A DNA stretch of 64,000 nt from Listeria weihenstephanensis (lineage in GTDB: Bacteria; Bacillota; Bacilli; Lactobacillales; Listeriaceae). The stretch covers positions 3,112,036 through 3,176,035 of the forward strand of contig NZ_CP011102.1 of assembly GCF_003534205.1 (NCBI RefSeq), in the 5' to 3' direction. The notes under the pieces were generated by a model. It searched no databases, had not been told where the DNA came from, and was given only the letters and a program-made list of their open reading frames with translations. Below, piece by piece: positions 11,501-20,464 of this stretch. Every line of letters begins with the position of its first letter. The first letter of the stretch is position 1. The position numbers and the translations under genes are program-made.

Positions 11501-13010
11501 ACACCGCACCATTCCCATCCACGCTCACATGCCGCACAACGACCGAGCCGTCCACTAATCGATGTGTCGCGTCAAACAAATCATGCAGCACCGCGTCTGC
11601 TTGCGCTACATCCGCATTATCAAAATTAAAGCCAACCGTCCACATCACCCGTCCAGTTTTCGCATCAAAAACACCCTGCTTCGCCAAATGTTCCCCGCGT
11701 TCCACCGTCACAGTCCCCGTCGCGCTCGTCGGTTTCCCCGATGTCACAAACTCCGCCGTATTCACAAACTGCTTCTTACTCGCATCCTCAATCAGCGTCG
11801 TATAGCGAACCTCATAACTCCCAGTCGAACCATCTACAAACGTAATTTCCAGCTCATTATTCTGATTTTTCGAAATAGTATACTCCGATTTGTCAGCCAA
11901 TCCGCCAACTTTCACGTCCCCATTCGTAAATACATCCAGTTTATAAACCGCAATACTCTCCGTATCCAACCTCAGCCCCGTCGGAATAGCATCCTTCAAA
12001 ACCGCGTCCCGCAACACATCCTGCTTCTCATTCACACGTACCTTCCAGTCAATCTGACTCGGCCCATACGCCTGATCCACCGTCCCCGACTTTGACATCA
12101 CCTTCTCGCCACCAGTTGGAACAAAATGCACCTCAAAACTCTGTGACTCCGCAACTGGGAACACAATCTTCTGCTCCGCTAGCGTATTCTCCTTAGCCCC
12201 ATCAAATCGCGTATTAAACTGCAACGTGCCCGTGACGCCAGAATCCGTCTCCACATTTTCATTAAACGTCATCGTTACCGTCCCATCCGTCCCCGCAACA
12301 AACGTCCCATAATCGCCCAGCGTTCCATTCACCACCGAGTATAATTTGAAAATATCCGGCAGCTTAAACGTATACGTATCCCCATTTTTCACGTTCAACG
12401 CGTCTGGCAAAGCCCATTCAAACGCCAAATGCGCCGCCGAATCAACAGACGGCCGGTTTTCCTCCGTGAACACGTTCCCAGAACTGTCCGTCAAAGCTAC
12501 ATCCGTCAAAATCGGCGCAGTAATAGCACTTTTCAATCCCTTTTCCACCGATTTCACCGCGACCTGCTTCACCGTATTTCCCATGTCAAAAGCAAGCACA
12601 GCATCATCCGCCGCTAACCCCGCCTGAAAACTAAATCCTCCCGTCAAGTTAGCCGGAATATCCTTCGTAATCTCCAATTCTCCGTGCAACTTCTCACTAT
12701 CCAAAGTCACATTCCCGTAAACGCTTTCATCATCACCCAACAAATTCACCGTTTGATCAGCAAGACCCAGTTCCCGCGGAATATCAATCCCAATTACCGT
12801 CCCCGCTGCCATTCCATCCGCACCAGAATCCCAATTATACAACACTTCCACAGGCGGCGCATTTTCAAGTTCCTGCGACCCCTGGCTATTTTTCACTGCC
12901 ACATCCTGAATAAAATCCCGTTCCACATTCGCCGAACTCACTGGAATCGCCGACACCAAATTAAACCCAACCAACATAAATAAAACAACAAAAATAACTG
13001 CCTTCTTCAT
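8544..13010 (-). CDS. Large LPXTG-anchored adhesin with collagen-binding-like and SpaA/Cna-B repeats
   Basis: This is a 1488-residue wall-anchored surface protein. The ATG at 13010 is chosen because a GGGGAAAAAGAG site precedes it and a signal peptide begins there (MKKAVIFVVLFMLVGF); the longer frame upstream is leader. After the signal come about seven adhesin-type modules of 110-140 residues, each with K(S/T)G...W.v.vN....l.nA.i.D signatures, resembling the collagen-binding fold. From about residue 1050 there are four SpaA/Cna-B modules with conserved Lys (LTK/LHK) and Glu (VKELNAP, VETAAPQGY) that could form isopeptide bonds. A Pro/Glu-rich wall-spanning stretch follows, then LPTTG (residues 1457-1461), a hydrophobic helix and RRQK. 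Sortase A substrate. It sits downstream of the cyd operon, as does a LPXTG gene in Listeria (lmo2714). The ligand is unknown. Confidence 0.92.
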   Translation of the reverse strand: MKKAVIFVVLFMLVGFNLVSAIPVSSANVERDFIQDVAVKNSQGSQELENAPPVEVLYNWDSGADGMAAGTVIGIDIPRELGLADQTVNLLGDDESVYGNVTLDSEKLHGELEITKDIPANLTGGFSFQAGLAADDAVLAFDMGNTVKQVAVKSVEKGLKSAITAPILTDVALTDSSGNVFTEENRPSVDSAAHLAFEWALPDALNVKNGDTYTFKLPDIFKLYSVVNGTLGDYGTFVAGTDGTVTMTFNENVETDSGVTGTLQFNTRFDGAKENTLAEQKIVFPVAESQSFEVHFVPTGGEKVMSKSGTVDQAYGPSQIDWKVRVNEKQDVLRDAVLKDAIPTGLRLDTESIAVYKLDVFTNGDVKVGGLADKSEYTISKNQNNELEITFVDGSTGSYEVRYTTLIEDASKKQFVNTAEFVTSGKPTSATGTVTVERGEHLAKQGVFDAKTGRVMWTVGFNFDNADVAQADAVLHDLFDATHRLVDGSVVVRHVSVDGNGAVSQGDVLAATDYSVIPQSSATQNGFDLHFTDGVKTAYQVTYETELVDTDADVSSVVNRVGTADSPEKTATVSTATQNITKRLVDADYHAKTMKWEQRINEHNYALDNAVIRDSFASGGLELLDDTLKLVDRDNGNAVLVVGEDYTWTADGDGFTITLLNSYAKQMTHELVLTYDTSFQLGDATVFKNDTRLEWSSTGGGTKTSTDSVTTYPDYYTQKNGFKLGNYDAQKKEITWKIGFNYNLLTIAEPILKDVIPSNQKLVADSVEVHKMELGKEAYNYSDGGVVNPSEYTLDTNDNTVTITFKNGISEGYYATFKTSLDGKLVSSYYLNEATLSDGTKSVADLDGFVLIPNGGSYVGKTGTQDGENIHWNATVNAGQSTISNAKITDTPSSNQVLLPDTIKVYGTVMESSGYFAKGAQLVEGEDYALTMHSDAETGKQSFEIAFSDTISTAYMVQYDTFIDAGDDEIVKNGIGLTGDNLTTEPTQTATEVKVRFSDGSGGATGERGALTLHKADGNSKRALAGAEFGLYNKDGSVLLRTATSDAAGEILFGSLRYGDYTVKELNAPSGYFKSASSEAGIAVTVNSKNQDLTVENEAFVGEAKLTKFEKGTTERLADATFSLMKGAEVIQTDLKTDENGEIVVRDLEPGDYSFVETAAPQGYKINAEPQDFTIGEKQKAPVNVTVEDEVILGTLLITKQDHTTKMPLSGAIFDLQDSDGNTVKSGVISDFEGKIEMANLPLGNYKLVETQAPTDYVRGDTVIPITISKATSERNLYYETVDNELAKGGVILTKTDSVNAQKHLAGAIFDLKDVDGNAIQTNLTTDKNGVLVIADLEPGDYYFVETAAPQGYKLDATPLPFSIVKSQQEFVNVAVSNEILAGPEELPTPNVPGDEVEPPSGEAPQEEIPRGETPQEVVTPNGGSPQKVVGNPVVTPVGSQALPTIKAVKPEATQSLPTTGDTQNETLIWLGWGLILMSGIYLSRRQK

Positions 13011-13143
13011 CTCTTTTTCCCCTTTTCTATCAAAATTGCACATAAATGGTTCGTGCCTTGACCTGATGAATTTAGGGTCCCCACAAGCGCCTTCATCTCT
13101 GTTCTTAGATGAGCAAACCAAATGCGAGTTACACCAAGATGTA

Positions 13144-13172
13144 AGTATAAAAACGAGTACTCTAACTCGAAA
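13144..13172 (-). promoter_or_regulatory. Weak candidate promoter of the LPXTG gene; long leader
   Basis: On the minus strand TTTCGA-N17-TATACT lies about 130 nt before the start codon. The match is moderate. The rest of 13011-13287 holds no gene I can support; a 61-codon frame through it lacks a proper ribosome site. Confidence 0.3.
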
Positions 13173-13287
13173 TTAAAAAGCAGAATTTTCAATCTTCATA
13201 TTCAAGCATACCGTTACCTATCAAAAGTAACTATGTATAAAACTTCACTACATCTAAAACTTTAACATACAAAACATTATTATGCTA

Positions 13288-13335
13288 CAAAAAAAGGCCT
13301 GTTTGTGTCTAAAATGTGACAAAACAGGTCTTTTT
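13288..13335 (-). terminator. Terminator of the cyd operon
   Basis: On the minus strand GACCTGTTT pairs with AAACAGGCC and is followed by TTTTTTT. It lies 34 nt past the last cyd gene and could also act on the other strand. Confidence 0.8.
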
Positions 13336-13368
13336 CAGTGTGATAAATATTACCTTTCATTACGTTAG

Positions 13369-15108
13369 TCACAGCTTAATTGGACGATCCAACTCATACA
13401 AGTGACGATAACGTTCTTCCTGATGCAACAATTCCTGATGTGTTCCCTCCATGATGATTTCCCCGTTCTCTAAGAATAATACCCGATCCATTTTCTCCAC
13501 ACCAACAAGATGATGCGTCACCCAAACGAGCGACTTCCCTTGCAGCGTCTCAAAAATAGTTCCCAGTAGTTCCTTCTCAGTAATCGGATCAAGTCCCACA
13601 GTTGGCTCATCTAGCACTACAATCGGCGTATCTTGTAACAAAATCCGAGCTAGTGCAATCCGTTGACGTTCACCACCAGAAAAGCGCGCGCCCATCTCCG
13701 TCATCTGCGTATGATATCCATCCGGCATGCTCATAATAAAGTCGTGCAACTTCACTTGTTTCGCGACCTCTGCGACTTCTTCATCCGTTGCATCCTGATT
13801 TCCCATTCGAATATTGTTCAAAACCGTCGTATTAAACAAATGTGCCTTCTGATTCAGCATCGAAATCATGTCCGCGATTTGCGGTCGAAGTTTCGCCACA
13901 TCGTCCCCGTTTAACGTAACCGAGCCTGATGTTGGCGCCAAAGCCCCTTGCACTAATTTCAAAAATGTCGATTTCCCAGTACCACTTCGGCCTAAAATTG
14001 CGATTTTCTCGCCTTGCTTCAACTCAAAATCCAAATCTCGCAAAACAGGTTTCACATCTGTGTAACCAAAAGTCAGTTTTTCCGTACGTAAAGTTACATT
14101 TTGCGTATCGATCGCCACTTTTTCAAGCGCGCCTTCCTCTTCCCAAGTCAGAAGTTCCGCGTCCTCAATCTCTTCCAAACGCGCAATCGAATCCTTGTAA
14201 AGCGAGCCATCACTGACCGCATTACTCACCGGAATAAAGCTCTCCGATAAAGCTAAAATCGCTAACACAAACGCCGCGATAAACGTCGGTTCAAAAACGC
14301 CATCCACGACTTGCTCGTTTGTCCAATACACCATCGACAGCACCATAACTCCGATGATCAGTTGCCCAATAAAGTCGCGCAATGTCGCAAAACGCGCCTG
14401 TTTCGTTTCAGCCGCCAGCATCAATTTCTCATCCGCCTCATAATCCGCGATAAAGCTTTTTTCACGACCACTGAACATCCAGTCACTGATACCAAACACA
14501 GCATCGGTGAATTTTTGATACAACTTATTCCGTTCCTGCTTCATGTACGCATTTTTTCCACGCGCATAAAGTAGCGACACCCAAGGCATCACAAGAACGA
14601 GCAGCGCGATATAAGCGAAAAATAGAATCGCAAACGGAATCGAAAAGACGCCAAGTGAAATCACAATCCCACCATATAAAACCATTGCCACAATGTTCGG
14701 AAGTAGCGTCGTCAAATAGTAATTTTGCAAATGCTCGATATCATCCGAAAGAAGCCCCAAAATATCCCCCGTCCGGTAACGCGAACGCATCAACAAAGCT
14801 TGCGGTTCAATAATACGGTACAAACGCACACGCATTTTCGCCAAAATCCGCAAAACGAGCGAATGACTCGCCAGACGTTCGACGTAACGCGATACCGCAC
14901 GCATGATTCCGAATGCCCGCACACCAACGATCGGCACATAAATAAGTAAAATTGTCTCCGGAATCGTTGCCGCTGTCGAGATCAAATATCCCGATGTAAA
15001 CATTAACGCTCCCGTTGAAAATACCGTCAACAACCCGAGCAAAATAACCCAGAGGAAAAGCATCCGATTTTGTTTGATATACGGCCCAATCCAGCTACTT
15101 TTTATCAT
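13369..15108 (-). CDS. cydD: ABC exporter subunit for cytochrome bd assembly (second of the pair)
   Basis: This 579-residue fused membrane/ATPase ABC half-transporter works with the preceding gene to export thiol reductant (cysteine/glutathione), which is needed to assemble cytochrome bd. It has six hydrophobic segments in the first 300 residues. The ATPase domain has Walker A GRSGTGKST (near 370), signature FSGGERQR and Walker B PIVVLDEPT. The start overlaps the upstream stop by 1 nt (TGATG). The symbol follows Bacillus/Listeria operon order; in the E. coli-based family naming this position is usually called CydC. Confidence 0.9.
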   Translation of the reverse strand: MIKSSWIGPYIKQNRMLFLWVILLGLLTVFSTGALMFTSGYLISTAATIPETILLIYVPIVGVRAFGIMRAVSRYVERLASHSLVLRILAKMRVRLYRIIEPQALLMRSRYRTGDILGLLSDDIEHLQNYYLTTLLPNIVAMVLYGGIVISLGVFSIPFAILFFAYIALLVLVMPWVSLLYARGKNAYMKQERNKLYQKFTDAVFGISDWMFSGREKSFIADYEADEKLMLAAETKQARFATLRDFIGQLIIGVMVLSMVYWTNEQVVDGVFEPTFIAAFVLAILALSESFIPVSNAVSDGSLYKDSIARLEEIEDAELLTWEEEGALEKVAIDTQNVTLRTEKLTFGYTDVKPVLRDLDFELKQGEKIAILGRSGTGKSTFLKLVQGALAPTSGSVTLNGDDVAKLRPQIADMISMLNQKAHLFNTTVLNNIRMGNQDATDEEVAEVAKQVKLHDFIMSMPDGYHTQMTEMGARFSGGERQRIALARILLQDTPIVVLDEPTVGLDPITEKELLGTIFETLQGKSLVWVTHHLVGVEKMDRVLFLENGEIIMEGTHQELLHQEERYRHLYELDRPIKL

Positions 15109-16823
15109 CAGATCTCCTCCAATTGGGCTTTGATTAATTTCGCATAAAAGCCATTTTTCGCGATCAATTCTTCGTGCGTGCCAACTTCCACAATCGCACC
15201 ATGATCCAGCACAATAATCCGGTCCATTTCAAGCATCCAATGCAAACGATGCGTCGCAAAAAAGACAAGACGGTTCTCAAATAAATCAAGCATCGGCTGC
15301 TTCAACTCATACTCCGTCTCAATATCCAAATGCGCCGTCGGTTCATCCATCAACACAATTCGGCGATCACTAAGAAAAGCCCGCGCAATTGCAATCCGCT
15401 GCTCCTGACCACCACTAAGCACACGCCCAGCCTCACCAACAAGCGTATCATAACCCGCATCAAGCTCCGCCACTAAATCGCGCAACCCAGCCTCATTCGC
15501 CGCCTGCTCCACTGCCGCGTCCGTACTATCCGGTGCATAAAAACGAATATTCTCGCGCACCGTTTCATGAAAAAGGTACGGGTGCTGCGGAATATACGTC
15601 ACCTGACTCTGCCAAGCCGCATCACGCAACTGCACACGTTCAGTGTCGTTCCAAATAAATTCACCCGCCGTCGGTTCCAAAAAGCCACTCAGCACATCGA
15701 TCATCGTTGACTTCCCAGCCCCCGTTGCACCAATAATCCCGATCTTTTCAAAACCCGAAACCGTAAAATTCGCCGCGTCAAGCGAAGTCGGCGAGTCCGC
15801 CTGATGTTGCACCGTCACATTTTGCAAAGTAAACGACGTATTCGCGTCGAACTCCAACTTCTGATCCGCCGCAACCTCCGTCACGTCCTTATTAATAATC
15901 TCCTGAATCACACGTCCCGCCTCTTGACCGTCTAGCGTCGCGTGATAATCCGAGCCAACCTCACGAACCGGCAAAAAGTACTCCGGTGCTAAAATAAGTA
16001 TCCCGAGCGCGATCGGCAAATTCATCGTCATTTCAATCAAACCTAGCCCTAGAAACACCGCCACCGTCGCAACCGAAAGCATCGTAAAGAAGTCCAGCGC
16101 AAACGAAGACAAGAACGCCATTCGCAAAGTCCCCATCGTTGCCTTCCGGTAATCCTCACTCACCTTCGCAATATTCCCCTCATGCGAGCGACTAATCCCC
16201 AAATATTTCAGCGTTTCAAGTCCCTTTAGCGAGTCCACAAAATGATTCGACAACACACGATGCGTCTCAAACTGGCGATCCGCCTGTTTCTTCGTTGCCA
16301 GCCCAATCATAATCAAAAATAGAATCAAAATCGGCAACGTCAAAATCAAAATCGTGCCCGACGTCCCATCTTCTATAAATACGTAGATTAAAATCATCAC
16401 AGGAATAATAGACATATTCATCAATTTCGGCAAAAAGAGCTCCAAATAGCGTCGAAAATCAGCGACGCCTTCCATCACCATCGTCACGACTTTCCCTGTC
16501 CCTTCCGCACTTGTATAGCGCGGCCCAAGTAGAAACAATTTTGAAAGCAGTTCCTGGCGCATCTTCGTCCCTGTTTTTGCAGCATAATCATAGACTATTT
16601 TGCGTTTCCATACATTCAAAAAATGCCGTACGAGATAAGCCCCCGCAAAGAGGCCTAAATCGAACAGCGCGTTCCCCCACGGTTCCCCGTGAAATAACGT
16701 TGTAATCGCAGTTGCTAAATATCTTGCCATCGCGATGATAGCCGCGCCCTGAACAATTGTCAGGACGGCTAGCATTGCAAGGATCGGTTTTATACCTTGG
16801 TATTTTAATAAATCTCTACCCAT
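15108..16823 (-). CDS. cydC: ABC exporter subunit for cytochrome bd assembly (first of the pair)
   Basis: This 571-residue fused permease/ATPase is the partner of the downstream ABC gene in the heterodimeric thiol exporter. It has Walker A GATGAGKST (near 358), the signature LSGGQEQR and Walker B RIVLMDEPTAHLD. The opening DLLKYQGIKPILAMLAVL is typical of the family called CydD in E. coli-based naming. Its ATG overlaps the cydB stop by 1 nt (TAATG), so cydB, cydC and cydD are translationally linked. Confidence 0.9.
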   Translation of the reverse strand: MGRDLLKYQGIKPILAMLAVLTIVQGAAIIAMARYLATAITTLFHGEPWGNALFDLGLFAGAYLVRHFLNVWKRKIVYDYAAKTGTKMRQELLSKLFLLGPRYTSAEGTGKVVTMVMEGVADFRRYLELFLPKLMNMSIIPVMILIYVFIEDGTSGTILILTLPILILFLIMIGLATKKQADRQFETHRVLSNHFVDSLKGLETLKYLGISRSHEGNIAKVSEDYRKATMGTLRMAFLSSFALDFFTMLSVATVAVFLGLGLIEMTMNLPIALGILILAPEYFLPVREVGSDYHATLDGQEAGRVIQEIINKDVTEVAADQKLEFDANTSFTLQNVTVQHQADSPTSLDAANFTVSGFEKIGIIGATGAGKSTMIDVLSGFLEPTAGEFIWNDTERVQLRDAAWQSQVTYIPQHPYLFHETVRENIRFYAPDSTDAAVEQAANEAGLRDLVAELDAGYDTLVGEAGRVLSGGQEQRIAIARAFLSDRRIVLMDEPTAHLDIETEYELKQPMLDLFENRLVFFATHRLHWMLEMDRIIVLDHGAIVEVGTHEELIAKNGFYAKLIKAQLEEI

Positions 16824-17836
16824 TAGTACGTCATTTTCTCCTTACTGGATACACGCTTGCGGAACACATAATAGCTCCAGATTTGATAACCTAGTACGAA
16901 CGGCAAAAGCGTCAGAGCCACGATTGTCATTACTTTCAGCGAATAATCGCCGGATGCTGCATTATGAATCGTTAAATCATATAGCGAACTTGTCGAACTA
17001 ATCATGACACGTGGGAATAATCCCGCAAAAATCGCGCCGATCGTTCCAACAATTCCAAGTCCACTAAAGGCAAATGCCCAACCTTCGCGACCTTTCCAAA
17101 GAGCAATCGCAGAGATTACGTAGAAAACAACAGTCGCGCCGATAATGATTGGCAATAAGACTGGACGAGCTTGGAAAATATCTGTATAGAAGAACGCCAT
17201 CACTACAAAAATCGCAAGTACAGGAACCGTTACGAACCACATCCGTTTTGCAATCCGATTCGCACGTTCACGAATGTCGTCATGCGTACGAAGCGTGATA
17301 AACAGCAATCCGTGGAAATAACAGATTAATGTAACCGTCAATCCGCCCATAAGCGAGAACGGCGTAATGTAATCAAAGAATCCTGCATTCATATTCATTT
17401 CACTATTAATCGGCATCCCCGCAACAAGTGACGAGAACAAGACGCCAAGTAAGAACGGCGGCAAAACACTACCGATAAAAATAACCCAATCCCACGTTTT
17501 CACCCAAGCTTTTGTATCATGTTTCCCGCGGAATTCAAACGAAACACCACGGCCGATGAGCGCCAGCAAGAAGAAGACAAGTGGAATATAATAACCACTA
17601 AACATTGTCGCATACCAGTTCGGAAACGCCGCAAAAATCGCGCCCCCAGCCGTCAGCAACCAAACCTCATTCGCATCCCAGAAAGGACCGATCGTATTGA
17701 TTAAAACACGACGCTCCATATCATTTCGAGCTACAAAACGAGTCGACATTCCAACTCCAAAATCAAACCCTTCCAAGAAGAAAAAGCCGATGAAAAGTAC
17801 AGCAACTAAAAGGAACCACAGTTCATTTAATTCCAT
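16823..17836 (-). CDS. cydB: Cytochrome bd ubiquinol/menaquinol oxidase subunit II
   Basis: This 337-residue integral membrane protein has about eight helices and the family opening ELWFLLVAVLFIGFFFLEGFDFGVG. Partner of CydA in the high-affinity terminal oxidase that reduces oxygen without proton pumping. It starts 1 nt after the cydA stop. Length matches Gram-positive CydB. Confidence 0.95.
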   Translation of the reverse strand: MELNELWFLLVAVLFIGFFFLEGFDFGVGMSTRFVARNDMERRVLINTIGPFWDANEVWLLTAGGAIFAAFPNWYATMFSGYYIPLVFFLLALIGRGVSFEFRGKHDTKAWVKTWDWVIFIGSVLPPFLLGVLFSSLVAGMPINSEMNMNAGFFDYITPFSLMGGLTVTLICYFHGLLFITLRTHDDIRERANRIAKRMWFVTVPVLAIFVVMAFFYTDIFQARPVLLPIIIGATVVFYVISAIALWKGREGWAFAFSGLGIVGTIGAIFAGLFPRVMISSTSSLYDLTIHNAASGDYSLKVMTIVALTLLPFVLGYQIWSYYVFRKRVSSKEKMTY

Positions 17837-17837
17837 C

Positions 17838-19262
17838 TTATTTCGCCCCCTTCAAATCAAATGGATCGACAGACGCAGGCGTTTTCTTACCTTTTTTATC
17901 GTCATGATCGTGTGCAAATGGCCCTGCTTTGATTTCGCGAATAAACAGCCAGACTAGCACAATTGCAAGCGCCAGATAGATCGCTGAAAACGCAATGAGC
18001 GAGAATAATATCGAGCCTGCCGAGACGTTCGGTGAGACCCCATCAGCCGTTGACATGTAGCCAAATACTACCCACGGTTGACGCCCTACTTCCGTCATAA
18101 TCCAACCCATTGAATTGGCGATGAACGGGAAAGCAATCATTGGAATCATTAAACGTAAATATAATTTTGAAGTTGTTAATTTTTTGCGCCATGCAAGGAA
18201 AGCTCCCCACAAGCCGAACATAATCATTAACATACCGGAGAGCACCATAATACGGAAGCTCCAGAATGATGTTTTAACTGGTGGAATATAGTTCATATCC
18301 GCCCCGAAACGATCTTTATACTTCTCTTGATACTCGGCCTGTAGCGAATTCATACCTTGAACGCTACCAGAGAACGTCGAGTAGGATAAGAAGCTCAGCG
18401 CATACGGAATATTAACTTCCCACGTGTTCTTCTTGTTGTCAACATCAATCCCAGCGATCATCGTCCACGGTGCCGGATCGGCCGTATCATCCCATATACC
18501 TTCCGTCGCCGCCATTTTCATCGGTTGCGTTTTAACAAGATATTGCGCTTGTTGGTGACCACTGAAGGCCGTACCAAAACCACCGATAATAACGAGTACG
18601 AGCGCGATTTGGAACGATTTTCGGAAAAAGTCCACATCTTGCTTTTTAAGTAATTTGTACGCGCTGACCCCGGCTACAAAGAACGCACCCGTCGCGAACG
18701 CACCAAAGATAACGTGTGGGAATTCCACAAGTAACTGTCCATTCGTAATAAGCGCCCAGAAATCGTTCATTTCCGCACGTCCATTGATTTCTTGGAATCC
18801 TACTGGATGTTGCATGAATGAGTTCGCCGCTAAAATCCAGAACGCGGAGAAAACTGTTCCAAGTGCAACCAGCCAAATACACATTAAATGTAATTTCTTG
18901 TTCAAGCGATCCCAGCCGAAGATCCAAAGTCCGATAAATGTTGATTCCATAAAGAAGGCAAGTAGCGCTTCAATTGCAAGCGGTGCCCCAAATACGTCCC
19001 CTACGAATCTCGAATAGTCCGACCAGTTCATCCCGAATTGGAATTCCTGAATTATCCCTGTTACTACCCCTACCGCGAAGTTAATTAAGAACAAATGTCC
19101 CCAAAACTTCGACATTTTTTTGTAGATTTCTTTTTTCTTCACAACATACAACGTTTCCATAAGAGCAACCATAAATACAAGTCCAATAGAAAGTGGTACA
19201 AATAAGAAATGGAAAACGGTTGTTGATCCGAATTGAAGTCTAGCTAAGAAAAGTTTATCCAC
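17838..19262 (-). CDS. cydA: Cytochrome bd oxidase subunit I
   Basis: This 474-residue haem-bearing subunit oxidises quinol and reduces oxygen at low tension. The start is a GTG at 19262, preceded by AGGAGG 7 nt upstream; the longer in-frame extension lacks a ribosome site. The N-terminus LARLQFGSTTVFHFLFVPLS carries the conserved axial His18. The GRQPW motif lies near residue 390. The short Q-loop form fits Bacillus-type oxidases. First gene of cydABCD, preceded by Rex-type sites, so expression probably rises when NADH/NAD is high. Confidence 0.95.
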   Translation of the reverse strand: MDKLFLARLQFGSTTVFHFLFVPLSIGLVFMVALMETLYVVKKKEIYKKMSKFWGHLFLINFAVGVVTGIIQEFQFGMNWSDYSRFVGDVFGAPLAIEALLAFFMESTFIGLWIFGWDRLNKKLHLMCIWLVALGTVFSAFWILAANSFMQHPVGFQEINGRAEMNDFWALITNGQLLVEFPHVIFGAFATGAFFVAGVSAYKLLKKQDVDFFRKSFQIALVLVIIGGFGTAFSGHQQAQYLVKTQPMKMAATEGIWDDTADPAPWTMIAGIDVDNKKNTWEVNIPYALSFLSYSTFSGSVQGMNSLQAEYQEKYKDRFGADMNYIPPVKTSFWSFRIMVLSGMLMIMFGLWGAFLAWRKKLTTSKLYLRLMIPMIAFPFIANSMGWIMTEVGRQPWVVFGYMSTADGVSPNVSAGSILFSLIAFSAIYLALAIVLVWLFIREIKAGPFAHDHDDKKGKKTPASVDPFDLKGAK

Positions 19263-19335
19263 CTTTTTTCCTCCTTTTGTGTTTATTGGGCATTTAACCC
19301 AGCTTGTTAGCATTATAATAATTTGCCGACTTTTT

Positions 19336-19403
19336 ACTATACACATTTATCGATTGTGAAAAACTGCGAATACCGTTCTGATACCTTGTGTTAAAATTCA
19401 CAA
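19336..19403 (-). promoter_or_regulatory. cydA promoter region with Rex box
   Basis: TTGTGTTAAAATTCACAA at 19386-19403 matches the Rex consensus TTGTGAANNNNTTCACAA at nearly every position. A second, half-conserved copy (TTGTGAAAAACTGCGAAT, 19354-19371) overlaps where a -35 should be. The candidate -10 TATAGT is at 19336-19341 on the minus strand. Rex repression of cyd operons is established in Gram-positives. Confidence 0.75.
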
Positions 19404-19515
19404 ATCATGATATAAGAAAAAACACGTACGGAAATCCCCTGATTCCACTGAAAAATAGTTACTTCTCAGACTGTGTCTAATTTCTCACATAAATAAACGC
19501 GTGAAGCGAGCTACA

Positions 19516-19612
19516 GAAACCGCCCTCTCGAAATTTTCGTGGCCTCCGCAAAAACCAAAAGAAGGTTTTCACTGCGCCCTCTAACAAATTTTGTCGAGGC
19601 TAACGGGTTTCC
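19516..19612. repeat. Intergenic duplicated hairpin module
   Basis: Between tadA and the cydA promoter (19404-19823 holds no gene), GCCCTCT followed by an 11-nt odd palindrome with AAATTTT at its centre occurs twice, 54 bp apart (19522 and 19576). The palindromes are CGAAATTTTCG and ACAAATTTTGT, each followed by a GGC-containing stretch. The pair is bounded by GAAACC at the left and GGTTTC at the right. The rest of the gap is AT-rich with no recognisable gene or RNA. Confidence 0.45.
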
Positions 19613-19823
19613 TTCGCATCTTTGACAGATTAGAATAAGTTCTACCTAATCTTTATTCTATCTCATTTTGACCTAAATTTGTTTAGTTCTTTTGGTTCTA
19701 ATTTCATAAGGGAAAACATGGAGTCATAAAGTGAGTCGGGCAGGCGAGTTTAGACGTATCAGTGCATTGCGCATTTTTTCACATATTAGCGCATAATGGG
19801 GATAAATTGAATTAAAATAGGTA

Positions 19824-20297
19824 TTACGGCTTCTTTTGTAATTTTTTTTGCGCTCGTAAATTGCGGAAAAAGTCGGTTAGGATGGCACCGCATTCATCAG
19901 CTAAGAGTCCAGCTTCTACTTCGCATTGATGATTGAAGCGCGAATCTTGAAGTAGGTTCATGAGCGTTCCAGCTGTTCCGGCTTTGGGATCAGGTGCTCC
20001 GTAGTAAACCGTGTCTATGCGGGATAGTAGAATCGCGCCGCTGCACATCGGGCAAGGTTCAAGCGTGACGTAGAGTTCCGCACCTTCGAGTCGCCAAGCG
20101 TCTTGGTTTTTGCAGGCGTCTTGGATCGCTAGGATCTCGGCGTGCGTGATCGCGTTTTTTGTCGTTTCGCGGAGATTGTGCGCGCGTCCGATGATTTCAT
20201 CGTTAAGCACTACAACCGCGCCAATCGGGACTTCCCCTTTTTCGCGTGCTTTTTCGGCTTCGAGTAAGGCCTCGCGCATATAGATTTCTTTTTGCAT
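19824..20297 (-). CDS. tadA: tRNA-specific adenosine deaminase
   Basis: This 157-residue cytidine/deoxycytidylate deaminase fold enzyme converts the wobble A34 of tRNA-Arg(ACG) to inosine. The zinc/catalytic motifs are HAE (residues 52-54) and PCPMC (Cys82, Cys85). The ATG at 20297, with AAAGGGGA upstream, gives the usual family length; the 64-codon upstream extension is excluded. The position next to cydA matches Listeria gene order. Confidence 0.92.
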   Translation of the reverse strand: MQKEIYMREALLEAEKAREKGEVPIGAVVVLNDEIIGRAHNLRETTKNAITHAEILAIQDACKNQDAWRLEGAELYVTLEPCPMCSGAILLSRIDTVYYGAPDPKAGTAGTLMNLLQDSRFNHQCEVEAGLLADECGAILTDFFRNLRAQKKLQKKP

Positions 20298-20464
20298 GGA
20301 TGTTTCCCCTTTCGATATCTTCTTTATTTTAGCATAGGTATGCGGTTTGTGCCTTTTATTTGCTTTGGTTAGGAGGTTATAGTACCATGTATTAGTACCT
20401 GGTAACAATAAAAATGATGCCTCAAGGAGAAACACCAAAAATAAACCCAAGGAGATGTTCCAAA

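Noticed and set aside
9099-12983. Many plus-strand open frames opposite the LPXTG gene
   Set aside because: They are rich in Arg/His/Ile, lack ribosome sites and mirror the codon pattern of the real gene on the other strand.
13007-13192. 61-codon minus-strand frame in the LPXTG leader
   Set aside because: It overlaps the LPXTG start by a few bases and has no convincing ribosome site or family.
20375-20400. GTACC direct repeats before the acyl-CoA synthetase as an operator
   Set aside because: The repeats are short, the associated -35 is poor, and no symmetrical site could be defined.
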